NCBI GenBank assembly: GCA_045580325.1
Contig: JAZNNR010000034.1
Coordinates: 1 to 41,038 of the forward strand
Origin: SIG672 sp045580325
Lineage (GTDB): Bacteria; Bacillota; Clostridia; Oscillospirales; CAG-272
Length of the DNA: 41,038 nucleotides
Direction of reading: 5' to 3'
The translations under genes and the position numbers were made by a program. The notes under the pieces are model-generated. The model searched no databases and had not been told where the DNA came from. It saw only the letters and a program-made list of their open reading frames with translations. Of this stretch, positions 17,362-23,957 are shown piece after piece. The first letter of the stretch is position 1; every line of letters begins with the position of its first letter.

Positions 17362-17844
17362 TTACGTCTCCGCCGAAAATTTTTTAATTTTTTTCTTAGC
17401 AGCGAGTATTGACTTGGAAATTCGCTGTTGGTCAACGCCTTCGTTTTCTGCAATTTGTTGTTCTGTTTTTCCCTCAACGCAATACATCCAAAGTCTGCGG
17501 AACTGTATGTCTGTCAGCTTGTCCTTGAGCTTCACGACCATATCGGATGCAATCTTGCGCTTCTCGGCTCTCTCGTGCTGACGTTCCAAAAGTACATCAG
17601 CGGTGGGAACAGCGAGAGCTGCTTCGGATAGATCATCAACAGACAGAATGTGGTTGGCTTCTCTGTGGTCGAGCTTTTCTTCTTCGTGGAAGTTTTCATC
17701 CGACCACTTCTTGAAAGCGAGAAATTCTTCCTCGTTCGGAAAATCCTCACGAGTAACACGGATAAGTTTGCCGTTGGCAGACGGATACACGATGGCATCC
17801 GGGTCTTTCTTGTTGAGTGCGTAAATGCTGTTTTTGTTTACCAT
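17362..17844 (-). CDS. Sigma-70-like factor (region 4 type)
   Basis: A 160-residue protein. The C-terminal 60 residues (LKDKLTDIQFRRLWMYCVEGKTEQQIAENEGVDQQRISKSI) form a sigma region 4-type helix-turn-helix, and the N-terminal 90 residues are acidic. Proteins of this type are found in Tn1549-like elements, where they probably direct or modulate transcription of element genes. It is the first gene of the left module. Its RBS (GGAGG at 17853-17857) lies inside one arm of a long palindrome, so translation may be switched by RNA folding or by the choice of promoter. Confidence 0.82.
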   Translation of the reverse strand: MVNKNSIYALNKKDPDAIVYPSANGKLIRVTREDFPNEEEFLAFKKWSDENFHEEEKLDHREANHILSVDDLSEAALAVPTADVLLERQHERAEKRKIASDMVVKLKDKLTDIQFRRLWMYCVEGKTEQQIAENEGVDQQRISKSILAAKKKIKKFSAET

Positions 17845-17851
17845 TTGTGGT

Positions 17852-17906
17852 TCCTCCGAATTTTTGAAATTTGATTTTGGGTAAAGTCAAATTTCAGTTC
17901 GGAGGA
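17852..17906 (-). promoter_or_regulatory. Long palindrome that sequesters the sigma-gene RBS
   Basis: TCCTCCGAA (17852-17860) pairs with TTCGGAGGA (17898-17906), and GAAATTTGA (17866-17874) pairs with TCAAATTTC (17887-17895): two perfect 9-bp arms, nested. On the minus-strand mRNA the outer stem buries the GGAGG of the sigma gene, 8 nt before its start codon. No T-run follows, so it is not an ordinary terminator. Confidence 0.7.
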
Positions 17907-17948
17907 TCACGGCAACCGTGTACCGTACTACGGCTGACAAATAAAGAA

Positions 17949-17979
17949 GGGGTACTTCTGCGTTTTGCAAAAGCACCCC
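17949..17979 (-). terminator. Minus-strand terminator-like hairpin before the sigma gene
   Basis: GGGGTGCTTTTGC and GCAGAAGTACCCC pair over 13 positions with two G-U pairs around AAAAC. On the minus strand it is followed by TTCTTTATTTG. It may separate the upstream genes from the sigma gene. A second imperfect palindrome, CCCGTAA/TTACGGG, spans 18012-18060 and ends where the 11-bp repeats begin. Confidence 0.5.
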
Positions 17980-18061
17980 TGTTAAGGAATATGTAGGTCA
18001 AAATAGAAACCCCCGTAATTTAGTCTTTAGAGCTTTTGCCCCTAAAGGCTACCTTACGGGT

Positions 18062-18190
18062 GTCGTTTGAAAGTCGTTTGAGAGTCGCACGAAAGTCAAA
18101 TGACCCCCGTTTGCGTCGCACGAGAGTCAAATGAGAAAAAGAGGTGTCGCACGAAAGTCGCATGGGGTGTCGCACGAGAGTCAAATGGTC
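18062..18190. repeat. Array of ten 11-bp direct repeats (GTCGYAYGARA/GTCAAATGA)
   Basis: Units start at 18062, 18073, 18084, 18095, 18115, 18126, 18146, 18157, 18169 and 18180. Two versions alternate: GTCGCACGARA (or GTCGTTTGARA) and GTCAAATGA or GTCGCATGG. Within blocks the period is exactly 11 bp, and the GCACG units at 18084, 18115 and 18146 are 31 bp apart. This is close to helical phasing, so the array looks like an iteron-type binding site. No protein gene fits it convincingly. Candidate ligands are the ParB-like proteins or the relaxosome. Confidence 0.8.
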
Positions 18191-18312
18191 ATTTTTCGAC
18201 AAAATTTCTTGCTATTTCCCAGACGTTCCAGCTTGTGCTGTTCCTGTGCAAGCTGCGTCTCGGCTCGCTCCTTATCGGCTCGGAGCTGTTCAAGGGTTTT
18301 CGGTTTTGCCAT
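18181..18312 (-). pseudogene. Truncated DUF3847 gene
   Basis: The strong RBS AAGGAGG and the first 30 residues, MAKPKTLEQLRADKERAE onward to KLERL, match the start of DUF3847 proteins. These are roughly 100-residue coiled-coil proteins normally found near relaxase genes in Tn1549-like elements. After LERL the frame runs into 13 unrelated residues and stops at 43 residues, directly against the 11-bp repeat array. The rest of the gene has been lost at a rearrangement point. A short N-terminal peptide could still be made, but normal function is unlikely. Confidence 0.7.
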
Positions 18313-18435
18313 TTTTCGTGACCTCCTTTTTTGAAAATGGGGATAAAAAAGACCGTCAACTTTTCGCACATTGCGACCAGTCAACGGTCAATTTTTCGGT
18401 GTTCAGTTGTTGTACCCAGTTCGGCAAACTCCAAT

Positions 18436-18546
18436 TTACCTGTCAGATTTCTTATTCTTGTTTGCGGTGAGCTTTATTATGGAAACAATTATCGCAATGC
18501 TAATAACTGCCATGATAGGCAATAGGATGGTTGAAATCATATTCAT
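18436..18546 (-). CDS. 36-residue single-span membrane peptide
   Basis: A 36-codon ORF, shorter than usual calling limits. It has an ideal AAAGGAG and the same leader (AAGGAGCGTGATTGTATG) as three other small membrane-protein genes in this element. Residues 3-24 are one hydrophobic helix (ISTILLPIMAVISIAIIVS), followed by a basic tail ending NKNKKSDR. I do not recognise a family. It is last in a minus-strand row of three small membrane-protein genes that may be one operon. Confidence 0.65.
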   Translation of the reverse strand: MNMISTILLPIMAVISIAIIVSIIKLTANKNKKSDR

Positions 18547-18578
18547 ACAATCACGCTCCTTTGTCAAACTGGAATGAG

Positions 18579-19031
18579 TTAATTTTCCTTTGCTTTGTTA
18601 TTTTTATGGTGTTTTCTAAAGTTTAAGATACTGAATATAACCCATAAAATGCTAATGGCAATTATAATGGAATATATGACGATCCAGTTACTTGACATAA
18701 CCGGAACTAATCCTTGAAATGGTGCTAAAAACACAATGGCAAATGGAATGATTGCTCCTATTGTTAGTCTGAATGTAGAAATCACTAATCCAAATATTGC
18801 AACTGTTAGTGTACTTGCACCCAAGATTGTCATAGCAATTATGCTTTTCTTATTGTTGCTAAACAAAGAAAAGGCAGAACAATATACAATATAAATTGTT
18901 GTAATCGCTACTGTTAATGTTCCTCCGTTGAAACCACCAGTAAAATCTCCTATGTTGCAGATAATTGAAATTATCAATATCGCTAATAGGAAGAATACAG
19001 AGAAAACTTTATCAATACCTTTTGCTTTCAT
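18579..19031 (-). CDS. Multi-span membrane protein of unknown function
   Basis: A 150-residue protein. The start at 19031 follows AAAGGAGTGTGATTGT, so the longer frame (to 19052) is not used. Four to five hydrophobic helices cover nearly the whole protein (about 8-28, 35-55, 65-90, 92-112 and 118-140), with a basic C-terminal tail (RKHHKNNKAKEN). I do not recognise a family. Only 4 bp separate it from the upstream small membrane protein, so the two are co-transcribed. Immunity proteins to bacteriocins often look like this, but nothing else here supports that role. Confidence 0.7.
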   Translation of the reverse strand: MKAKGIDKVFSVFFLLAILIISIICNIGDFTGGFNGGTLTVAITTIYIVYCSAFSLFSNNKKSIIAMTILGASTLTVAIFGLVISTFRLTIGAIIPFAIVFLAPFQGLVPVMSSNWIVIYSIIIAISILWVIFSILNFRKHHKNNKAKEN

Positions 19032-19035
19032 ACAA

Positions 19036-19236
19036 TCACACTCCTTTGCCACATTTCACATAACGGACAAACCAAATAATCGCCCCACCAACAGAAGTGA
19101 TTGCGGCACAGATTATCAAGATAAGTGCTGTAGTGCCAGCGAGTTTGCTCCAATTTACGATACTCAGAATTGTCCATATCACGGCACAGATGAAACATAA
19201 TATAGTAGAAATCAATGCTTTTTTCTTATCGTTCAT
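19036..19236 (-). CDS. 66-residue two-span membrane protein
   Basis: The start at 19236 follows GAAGGAGGATGATTGT; the in-frame upstream codons overlap this RBS. Two hydrophobic helices (about 7-27 and 33-55) are separated by SIVNWSKLAG, and the tail is RYVKCGKGV. No family recognised. It is first in the three-gene row of small membrane proteins. Confidence 0.65.
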   Translation of the reverse strand: MNDKKKALISTILCFICAVIWTILSIVNWSKLAGTTALILIICAAITSVGGAIIWFVRYVKCGKGV

Positions 19237-19257
19237 ACAATCATCCTCCTTCGTCAA

Positions 19258-19533
19258 CCTGTATTTTCCGATTTTTCTTTTTCAAACTTGCTGGCGGCGA
19301 ACGGTTTGTCAAAACCGTTTGCGGACGGCAAGTCCACAGGGGATAGCCGCTTTAGCGGCGCAAGGGGGTGTAGCCACCTTGACGGAACGAAGTGACGCAA
19401 CATTCTCGGTCAAGCAGTTTTCTTCTGCTGACGGAGAATGAAGCTCCGCAGGACGCACGATACTCCCGATAGGAGAGTATAGAAGTGCGCCCTTTAGTTC
19501 CTAAAGGGATTTTTGTTTCACTTCATATATCAA
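19258..19533. other. Hairpin-dense intergenic region, possible element backbone or oriT-related
   Basis: About 275 bp without a convincing gene, GC-richer than its surroundings and full of inverted repeats. Examples are AACGGTTT/AAACCGTT, GCCGC-TTTA-GCGGC, GGTG/CACC, and nested GCAC/GTGC around TACTC/GAGTA. CCCTTTA-GTTCC-TAAAGGG followed by TTTTT (19490-19514) forms a plus-strand terminator. Similar GC-rich hairpin strings occur in Tn1549-like backbones, so it may be a displaced piece of transfer-origin DNA. A plus-strand frame runs through part of it but lacks protein character. Confidence 0.4.
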
Positions 19534-19764
19534 TTAATGATTTTCACTATTTGAAAAAAGCTCGTTCAATAATTCTTCTGCTTGAGATTTGCTCTCGGAT
19601 GGTACGAAGATTTTCAATCGCTCCTGTATCCCTGTTTTCATAACCAATCCTGCCCCATATACAGGCAAGGCGGTACATGGAACATTATTATCCTTCAAAA
19701 CTTGAAGAAGCATTTCTGCCCACATTGCTTCTTTTTCCACCAACAATTCATAATTTGCATTCAT
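19534..19764 (-). CDS. DUF2007-type putative signal-transducing protein
   Basis: A 76-residue protein whose start at 19764 follows AAAGGAG. The sequence MWAEMLLQVLKDNNVPC with a later YGAGLVMKTG and KIFVPSESKSQAEELL matches the small alpha/beta DUF2007 fold, which resembles the PII/ACT scale of regulators. Its role is unknown. It lies 26 bp after the DUF3267 gene on the same strand and is probably co-transcribed with it. Confidence 0.75.
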   Translation of the reverse strand: MNANYELLVEKEAMWAEMLLQVLKDNNVPCTALPVYGAGLVMKTGIQERLKIFVPSESKSQAEELLNELFSNSENH

Positions 19765-19790
19765 AGATTTGCTCCTTTCTCTCTTCACGT

Positions 19791-20369
19791 TCAGAAGAAA
19801 TAGCAATTCATTTCCGATGTGACAAGCACAGCTCCCTTTGGCATTTTAATCGCCGCAAGGATAACATTATAAATATCGCCAATACACATAGACAAACTTC
19901 CAATAGAAAATGTAAAAAAGATAGAACTCGCAACGGCTCCCATTCCTGGGAAAAGCATCCAAATCACAAGTGGAACGATCCCCAATATGATGGTCGGCAT
20001 TATTGCCATGAGCATATATCGTCCTTTTGTAAGTTTACAAGTTGGAATAAGACTTATGCCAGCGGAAGTATAGTAAACATATAGCGTTGTGCCTTTCGGA
20101 CAAAAAATAGCATGGATCAGTTCATGCACAAAGAGGAAAACCAAAGCTAAACCAATTCCTGCAAGTAGGGCTGGTCTTGTAAACATTATACCCTCTACAT
20201 TCGGTAAACGAATTTGAATTGCTCCATATGCGATTACCAATATTGGGATTATTAGAAGATACATACTCCATGTGCTTTTTGTATCAAGCAAGGGTTTTGC
20301 ATTCTCTGGCAAATCAAGGTAAACAAAAGCATTCTCTGGCTTCATTTTACCTTTCCATATCAATTTCAT
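19791..20369 (-). CDS. DUF3267 membrane protein with HExxH motif
   Basis: A 192-residue protein. The start at 20369 follows GGGAGGTATATAAA; the longer frame has no RBS. It has four to five membrane helices and the motif HELIH (residues 82-86) at the end of a hydrophobic helix, as in the DUF3267 family of putative zinc metalloproteases. In this family the HExxH helix is intramembrane or membrane-edge, and substrates are largely unknown. A TATACT -10 lies about 50 bp upstream. It forms a two-gene operon with the DUF2007-type gene. Confidence 0.8.
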   Translation of the reverse strand: MKLIWKGKMKPENAFVYLDLPENAKPLLDTKSTWSMYLLIIPILVIAYGAIQIRLPNVEGIMFTRPALLAGIGLALVFLFVHELIHAIFCPKGTTLYVYYTSAGISLIPTCKLTKGRYMLMAIMPTIILGIVPLVIWMLFPGMGAVASSIFFTFSIGSLSMCIGDIYNVILAAIKMPKGAVLVTSEMNCYFF

Positions 20370-20417
20370 TTTATATACCTCCCCAAAAACGGAAACGCTT
20401 ACACTTTTCTTAATTAA

Positions 20418-20446
20418 AGTATAGCATAAAAATGTGAAAAAATCTA
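20418..20446 (-). promoter_or_regulatory. Promoter of the DUF3267-DUF2007 operon
   Basis: On the minus strand TAGATT and TATACT are separated by 17 bp, about 50 bp before the DUF3267 start. The -35 is weak. Confidence 0.45.
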
Positions 20447-20456
20447 CCATTTGCAC

Positions 20457-20487
20457 AAAAACGCCCGAACATTTTTCGTCCGGGCGT
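20457..20487 (-). terminator. Terminator downstream of the BTAD regulator gene
   Basis: On the minus strand ACGCCCG...CGGGCGT (7 bp plus two further pairs) is followed by TTTTG. It ends transcription from the regulator at 20572 before the DUF3267 promoter. The 85 bp between the regulator stop and this hairpin hold nothing I can name. Confidence 0.85.
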
Positions 20488-20571
20488 TCTCGGTATCAAT
20501 CATAAATCAGTTCAAACTTTACGATAGCTTCTGCCTGTGACTTGCAAGTGTTCATCAAAAAGCATTCAATC

Positions 20572-21984
20572 TTAATCAAACAGTTGTCCATACGGAAGTG
20601 ATTCATCTTTGCAGATGAACTTCTGGAGCGTATCAAATTCTTCCGAGGTCAACCGGCATTTTGCTTTTTCAATCTCCCTCTTGGCGAGAGCCACAACACC
20701 GGAATGATAGATTGAATACACGAGCCAATACTGTGCTTTTACGTTTTCGGGCACAAGGTTTAGTGCCTGGGTAGCAAAGTGATGAATACCGTCATAATCT
20801 TCAAACCGTGCAAAAATGGAAAGAAGCTCATCGACCATAGCGATGTACTTCATCTTATAATCTGTTGCTATGCTGACAATCCAATGGTCATCACAGGCAG
20901 CTCCTAAAACGTGCCCTTTATACAGCTTGATGGCGTGTTTCAAGGAGTGTACTTTTTGCGGGATGGGAATATCCTGCTGCACCTGCTTCCACAGCTTCTC
21001 AAACTTTTGCAGATCGCTCATTACGTTCGCTGACGGACTTAATCTATAGCCGTTTGGCGTATATTCTATGAGCTTGCTCTTGCAGATCGGCTCAAACGAC
21101 TTTCTAAAGCGGTATATATAACCACGAATGTTCTTATTGATTGTGTCGATGTCGGAACCATCTTCCGGGTACAAGGCATCGGCAATAGCTAATGCGGAGT
21201 GAGATGTTTTTCTGTTGAGCATGATGTAAGCAACGGCACGGCTGCTCTTGGGAGAGTTAAAATCCTGTTCTTTCCACACGCCTGCTGACGTTGTGATTTC
21301 CATACCTCCGAAGAAGTTGATAATTACATCGTTGTCGGTCTTGATTTCATCCGGCGTAAGAGCCATTCTGACTCTTTCCATAGTGTTTTTCTGTGCAATG
21401 GCACGATGAAGAACGTAAGCAAGGATATTGAGAGTGCTTGTCCGATTGTTATACCGTTTGAGATTACGTACAACAAGAAATCCCATAGGCTTGGGTCCAA
21501 ACGGTACAGCCATAACCGAATTTACTTCAAGCCGCTTGTAGACTTGGTACTCTTTGGGAGAAGTTTTGGCAATGTCCTCAACATCTGAAAAGATGATGGG
21601 CGTCTGCTTTTTGATTGCTTCGACAATACTTGGCATAACCATAAGGTTCTCAAATTCCTGTAGCTTCTCCAACTTCTTCACAGTTGGATCGGTATTATAC
21701 CACCATCCGGTAGCCCAAATGTTGAGTTCCAAGTCAATCTCAATAACGCCCGCCCAATCTGCGTCATAAAATGCACACGCTGCTGCAAGTGCTTTCTTCG
21801 CAATTTCTCCGGGGTCATCGTTGGTATGTAACCCCGATTCCAGTTCGCTGATGGTCTTTTCCTGTTCAATGCAATATGTAATGTACTCATTGTCGTACTT
21901 GGAAAGCTCCTGCGGAACAGACGGGGGATGTGTATCTTGCGGTTTCTCAATTCTCTTAATGAAACCGCCGAAAAAATTAGCCAT
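20572..21984 (-). CDS. GAF-winged helix-BTAD transcriptional regulator
   Basis: A 470-residue regulator. Residues about 60-200 resemble a GAF-type sensor domain (CAFYDADWAGVIEIDLELNIW ... VNSVMAVPFGPKPMGFLVV). Residues about 225-320 are an OmpR/SARP-like winged helix (SSRAVAYIMLNRKT ... NIRGYIYRFRKSFEP). Residues about 325-465 are helical repeats of the BTAD type. BTAD proteins are SARP-like activators that sense through the helical domain; a fused GAF suggests a small-molecule or redox input. RBS AAGGAGG. It ends at a terminator and stands alone. Its targets cannot be seen. In a mobile element it may report host physiology to cargo or transfer genes, which is inference. Confidence 0.8.
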   Translation of the reverse strand: MANFFGGFIKRIEKPQDTHPPSVPQELSKYDNEYITYCIEQEKTISELESGLHTNDDPGEIAKKALAAACAFYDADWAGVIEIDLELNIWATGWWYNTDPTVKKLEKLQEFENLMVMPSIVEAIKKQTPIIFSDVEDIAKTSPKEYQVYKRLEVNSVMAVPFGPKPMGFLVVRNLKRYNNRTSTLNILAYVLHRAIAQKNTMERVRMALTPDEIKTDNDVIINFFGGMEITTSAGVWKEQDFNSPKSSRAVAYIMLNRKTSHSALAIADALYPEDGSDIDTINKNIRGYIYRFRKSFEPICKSKLIEYTPNGYRLSPSANVMSDLQKFEKLWKQVQQDIPIPQKVHSLKHAIKLYKGHVLGAACDDHWIVSIATDYKMKYIAMVDELLSIFARFEDYDGIHHFATQALNLVPENVKAQYWLVYSIYHSGVVALAKREIEKAKCRLTSEEFDTLQKFICKDESLPYGQLFD

Positions 21985-22030
21985 AACGCTATTTCCTCCT
22001 TATATCGTTTTGTTTTCCAATATTATACAA

Positions 22031-22077
22031 GAAAAAGACTGCGAAACTTCGGGAAATATGCCGAACGTCTCACAGTC
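22031..22077 (-). terminator. Terminator downstream of the XRE gene at 22112
   Basis: AAGACTG pairs with CAGTCTT, with an inner TTCGG/CCGAA stem, and TTTTTC follows on the minus strand. Confidence 0.75.
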
Positions 22078-22111
22078 TTATCATTTTTTTGAAAGTCGGC
22101 TCATATCATTA

Positions 22112-22426
22112 CTATTTGTCTTTATTTAGCCGACGGGTATTGCTTATTACAAGCATCAGATCGTCATCGTCGAGCTTCTTGAGTTCTTCGATGGCAGATT
22201 GCAGTAATGCCGGGTTGTCTGCTGCATCGTTGAAAAACTGGCTTGGGGTAATCTCAAAGTAATCACAAATTTCAAGGAACTCTGCCATGGGAGGCAAAGA
22301 TTTACCGGAAGAAATATTGTATATGTAACTGCGGCTATGACCAAGATCATAACTCATTTTGTACTCGGATACACCTTTTTGTATCCTTAACTGCGTAATC
22401 CTATCACGAATAAACTTAGTGTCCAC
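22112..22426 (-). CDS. XRE-family transcriptional regulator
   Basis: A 104-residue protein, about 60 of them an HTH_3 domain (FIRDRITQLRIQKGVSEYKM ... SRSYIYNISSGKSLPPM). The C-terminal tail is acidic and helical (IEELKKLDDDDLMLVISNTRRL). I prefer the GTG at 22426, giving MDTKFIRDR, because relatives begin this way and AGG sequences precede it. The frame is open to another GTG at 22438. It is the common short XRE type of gut Clostridia, with no adjacent toxin gene. Downstream is a terminator. Confidence 0.82.
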   Translation of the reverse strand: MDTKFIRDRITQLRIQKGVSEYKMSYDLGHSRSYIYNISSGKSLPPMAEFLEICDYFEITPSQFFNDAADNPALLQSAIEELKKLDDDDLMLVISNTRRLNKDK

Positions 22427-22651
22427 TTGCCTCACCACCTCTCCGCTATATATTGTAGGCGAAAAGGCAGTTTTACTAACCCAAGTGCTTACGCTTAATT
22501 CGACAGGATACTACAGAATTTTACGCTTTTTGCGAAAGATATATGGAAACAGCGTATTAGCTTTGCTTTTGTTGGGGTTATATCCGAAGGTTCAGCGTTT
22601 ATTCGTTGCATACTGCGAGACAAATATGGATAAGTGCCGCAAAGACGCAAA
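22427..22651. other. Intergenic stretch without a gene
   Basis: About 225 bp between two XRE genes. It should hold the promoter of the 22426 gene (TACAAT near 22450 on the minus strand is a candidate -10). No good ORF, RNA or repeat is visible apart from the terminator that begins at 22652. Confidence 0.5.
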
Positions 22652-22685
22652 AAAAGGATACCGCCGTTCTTGGCGGTATCCTTTT
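22652..22685. terminator. Bidirectional terminator after the XRE gene at 22691
   Basis: AAAGGATACCGCC and GGCGGTATCCTTT form a perfect 13-bp stem with a 6-nt loop, with A and T runs on both sides. Confidence 0.92.
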
Positions 22686-22690
22686 AACTT

Positions 22691-23029
22691 TCAGTTTCTT
22701 TTGTACTTGTCCATTTCAAGCAGAATCCGATATAGGTGCTCCTGCTCCTCTTTGGTTTTTGCGGAGAGAAATTCATAACACTCAAGGGGTATGTCCCTGG
22801 TCTCATCCTCCTGCCCGCCCAGCTTCTCAAAGAGCTTTGACAAAGATACGTTCAAAGCGGCAGCGATCTTTTCAATACTTTCAAGAGTTGCGTTCTTCTC
22901 GCCACGTTCGAGCTGACCGATATAAGTCGGGTGGCACCCGGACATTTCAGCAAGCTTTTCTTGGCTTAACCCTTGTCGGGTTCTGTAGTTTCTGATTCGC
23001 TGACCAACTGATTTTGCAATTTCGCTCAT
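22691..23029 (-). CDS. XRE-family regulator, divergent from the SLOG gene
   Basis: A 112-residue protein. Residues about 1-65 form a classic HTH_3 (QRIRNYRTRQGLSQEKLAEM ... YIGQLERGEKNATLES). The tail (about 75-112) is helical and contains KTKEEQEHLYRILLEMDK. The second ATG (23029) is favoured because AAGGAT precedes it by about 11 nt; a start at 23041 is possible. It reads away from a strong promoter at 23096-23124, so it may regulate itself and the SLOG leader. A terminator follows directly. Confidence 0.82.
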   Translation of the reverse strand: MSEIAKSVGQRIRNYRTRQGLSQEKLAEMSGCHPTYIGQLERGEKNATLESIEKIAAALNVSLSKLFEKLGGQEDETRDIPLECYEFLSAKTKEEQEHLYRILLEMDKYKRN

Positions 23030-23095
23030 AGCCTTATCCATCCTTTTTACATTATATATAGTCTATAAATATTCAAACAAAATTTCCACAGACTA

Positions 23096-23124
23096 TTGAT
23101 ATTGTTTCCGTTTTGTGATATACT
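23096..23124 (+). promoter_or_regulatory. Promoter of the SLOG-gene leader
   Basis: TTGATA (23096-23101) and TATACT (23119-23124) with a 17-bp spacer. Transcription would start near 23131, giving a leader of about 240 nt before the SLOG start codon. Confidence 0.75.
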
Positions 23125-23130
23125 ATAAAT

Positions 23131-23358
23131 CTATATTATGCAAATTTTCGTGCTTATAGTATTTGGGCGAGGCGTAAACAAGCCATGTCAAACTTAAAAA
23201 TGTTCTTAAATGACCGCTATACACACACCTAACATGAGAAGGACTGCGACGATCCGCTATATGCGGTAAGAACCGGTTCAGTTGCCCGTAAGGGATTTGG
23301 AGGATAGCCGAGTCATTAAGAAAGCCCACCGGACATGATTTGTTCGGTGGGCATTTTT
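23131..23358 (+). ncRNA. Structured leader RNA ending in an intrinsic terminator (attenuator-like)
   Basis: From the predicted start this RNA contains CCGC-TATAT-GCGG (23254-23266), CCC-GTAA-GGG near 23285, and finally a strong terminator, GCCCACCGGAC paired with GTTCGGTGGGC, then ATTTTT (23324-23358). The SLOG gene begins 20 bp later. Two 19-codon ORFs fit inside: MQIFVLIVFGRGVNKPCQT (23138-23197, almost leaderless) and MTAIHTPNMRRTATIRYMR (23210-23269, stop directly after the first hairpin). The layout fits attenuation, a riboswitch of unknown class, or a separate small RNA. No reverse transcriptase is nearby, so a retron is unlikely. Confidence 0.6.
23324..23358 (+). terminator. Intrinsic terminator inside the SLOG leader
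   Basis: GCCCACCG/CGGTGGGC extended by GAC/GTT around ATGATTT, followed by ATTTTT. It sits between the promoter and the gene, so read-through must be conditional or the leader is an independent RNA. Confidence 0.9.
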
Positions 23359-23378
23359 AATAAGGAGCATATTTTGAT

Positions 23379-23867
23379 ATGAACATTTTTACGGTGTCCT
23401 TCTTCGGACATAGGATGATCGACCGTCCTTTTCTCATTGAGCAGAGACTTGAAAATCTGATACGTCGGTTGATAAATACGAAGGAGTATGTGGACTTCAT
23501 CGTGGGTCGTAGCGGCGACTTCGATCAGTACGCATCTTCTGCCGTGTTGCGTGTAAGAAAAGCCGTAGGCGACCACAACAGCTCTCTTACATTGGTATTG
23601 CCGTATCCTACCGCCGAGTATCTGAATAACCAAGAATCGTTTGAGGACTATTACAGTTATGTCGAGGTTTCCGATGCGGCATCTGCAGCGCACCATAAGG
23701 CGGCATATCAAATCCGAAACCGTGAAATGGTTGATCGCTCTGATCTTGTCGTGTGTTACGTTGAGCGAGAAAGCGGCGGTGCTTGGCAGACAGTAAAGTA
23801 TGCTCTGGAGCAAGGAAAAACAGTTATCAACCTTGCGAACGAGGATGAATCTGTAAACTTATTATAA
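23379..23867 (+). CDS. SLOG-fold protein (DUF1273/YpsA-like)
   Basis: A 162-residue protein with AAGGAG 12 nt upstream. TVSFFGHRMID near the N-terminus, FIVGRSGDFDQYAS, LTLVLPYP and a C-terminal ESGGAWQTVKYALEQGKTVINL match the Rossmann-like SLOG superfamily (DUF1273/YpsA type). These proteins bind or process nucleotide-derived ligands, and some relatives act in stress signalling or defence. It is made from a promoter whose leader ends in a terminator, so expression is probably conditional. The divergent XRE gene may be its regulator. The ligand is unknown. Confidence 0.8.
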   Translation: MNIFTVSFFGHRMIDRPFLIEQRLENLIRRLINTKEYVDFIVGRSGDFDQYASSAVLRVRKAVGDHNSSLTLVLPYPTAEYLNNQESFEDYYSYVEVSDAASAAHHKAAYQIRNREMVDRSDLVVCYVERESGGAWQTVKYALEQGKTVINLANEDESVNLL

Positions 23868-23884
23868 CAAATGCGCCAGAACCA

Positions 23885-23913
23885 TTGCGAACACAATGAT
23901 TTTGTGGTATAAT
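23885..23913 (+). promoter_or_regulatory. Promoter of the XRE-DUF4037-HIT row
   Basis: TTGCGA (23885-23890), 17-bp spacer, TATAAT (23908-23913), 45 bp before the XRE start. Confidence 0.75.
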
Positions 23914-23957
23914 GAGATGAAAACATTTGAAATGCTGAAATACCGGAGGTAAACACA

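Noticed and set aside
18062..18190. Possible CRISPR array
   Set aside because: Units are 11 bp, contiguous, without unique spacers of 25-40 bp, and no cas genes are present.
18020..18202. Minus-strand 60-codon frame with repeated HLTLVR peptides
   Set aside because: It starts at TTG without an RBS and its peptide repeats are just the translation of the 11-bp DNA array, so the DNA repeat is the better explanation.
19097..19441. 114-codon plus-strand frame
   Set aside because: Antisense of the small membrane-protein gene plus the hairpin region; composition is not protein-like.
20495..20571. Two short minus-strand ORFs (17-19 codons) after the BTAD regulator
   Set aside because: No RBS and no recognisable feature; probably 3' untranslated DNA before the terminator.
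23131..23358. Possible retron non-coding RNA
   Set aside because: No reverse transcriptase gene nearby and the RNA ends in an ordinary intrinsic terminator before a gene.
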